Shown here piece after piece: positions 63,910-64,000 of a stretch of 64,000 nucleotides of DNA; position 1 is the first letter of the stretch; the number at the start of each line of letters is the position of its first letter. The notes beneath the pieces were generated by a model, which saw only the letters and a program-made list of their open reading frames with translations, was not told where the DNA came from and ran no database searches. Location: contig OY829648.1 of the NCBI GenBank assembly GCA_963691815.1, forward strand, positions 23,249,123-23,313,122, read 5' to 3'. Both the position numbers and the translations under genes were made by a program. Source of the stretch: Echiichthys vipera (Eukaryota; Chordata; Actinopteri; Perciformes; Trachinidae).

Positions 63910-64000
63910 CTATGCGACAGCAACATGAGACACACCTTTGAACATCACTCCAAAATGAATGAGCCGTACAGGAATACATTTACCATCAAAGCATCATACT

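Noticed and set aside
1..64000. CRISPR arrays, tRNA, rRNA, bacterial-type operons
   Set aside because: None seen; the sequence is vertebrate genomic DNA. The simple repeats are microsatellites without spacers.

Overview
The window is nuclear DNA from a vertebrate, almost certainly a teleost fish. It has an AT-rich background, GT-AG introns, long CA/TG microsatellites, and fish-type mobile elements: Tc1-like and hAT-like MITEs, a DIRS tyrosine-recombinase retroelement, truncated LINEs and a tRNA-SINE. No bacterial features, operons, CRISPR arrays or rRNA genes were seen. Most long open frames are non-coding; the coding content is split into short exons, which I rebuilt by splice sites, phase and protein motifs.

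Two protein-coding genes are supported, both on the minus strand. (1) znhit6 (BCD1), the box C/D snoRNA assembly factor, runs from the start codon near 33797 to a stop at 5314-5316. It has ten coding exons whose phases all agree and give 405 codons plus stop: an HIT zinc finger, then the conserved BCD1 body, then an acidic tail. (2) The 3' part of a fibrillar collagen gene runs from 63909 down to its stop at 36131. It has 27 triple-helix exons (553 residues of Gly-X-Y), one telopeptide exon and four C-propeptide exons. The short-helix fibrillar type with a helix interruption, the C-propeptide sequence and the znhit6 neighbour in the same order and orientation as in human 1p22 point to col24a1. 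The 5' half of the gene lies beyond base 64000.

Layout: 1-5151 holds no recognised gene, only a degenerate repeat near 1.6-1.9 kb and the probable znhit6 3' UTR. 5.3-33.8 kb is znhit6, with introns carrying a Tc1-like MITE next to a LINE reverse-transcriptase remnant (18.1-19.5 kb), a SINE-like copy (20.7 kb), a mariner/Tc1 transposase remnant (30.4-30.7 kb) and an hAT-like MITE (32.85 kb). 33.8-36.1 kb is the short intergenic space and collagen 3' UTR. 36.1-63.9 kb is col24a1, with a DIRS-like element at 41.6-43.6 kb, a truncated LINE end flanked by a 12-bp duplication at 55.95-56.16 kb, and several microsatellites.

The most useful second looks are: an in-frame TAG in the last znhit6 exon followed by 53 further open, acidic codons; a well-formed 67-bp cassette exon in znhit6 intron 8 that would introduce a stop; exon-like segments interleaved with the znhit6 5' end; an N-glycosylation sequon exactly at the collagen helix interruption; and a (TG)32 tract starting about 9 bases inside an intron at a collagen 5' splice site.
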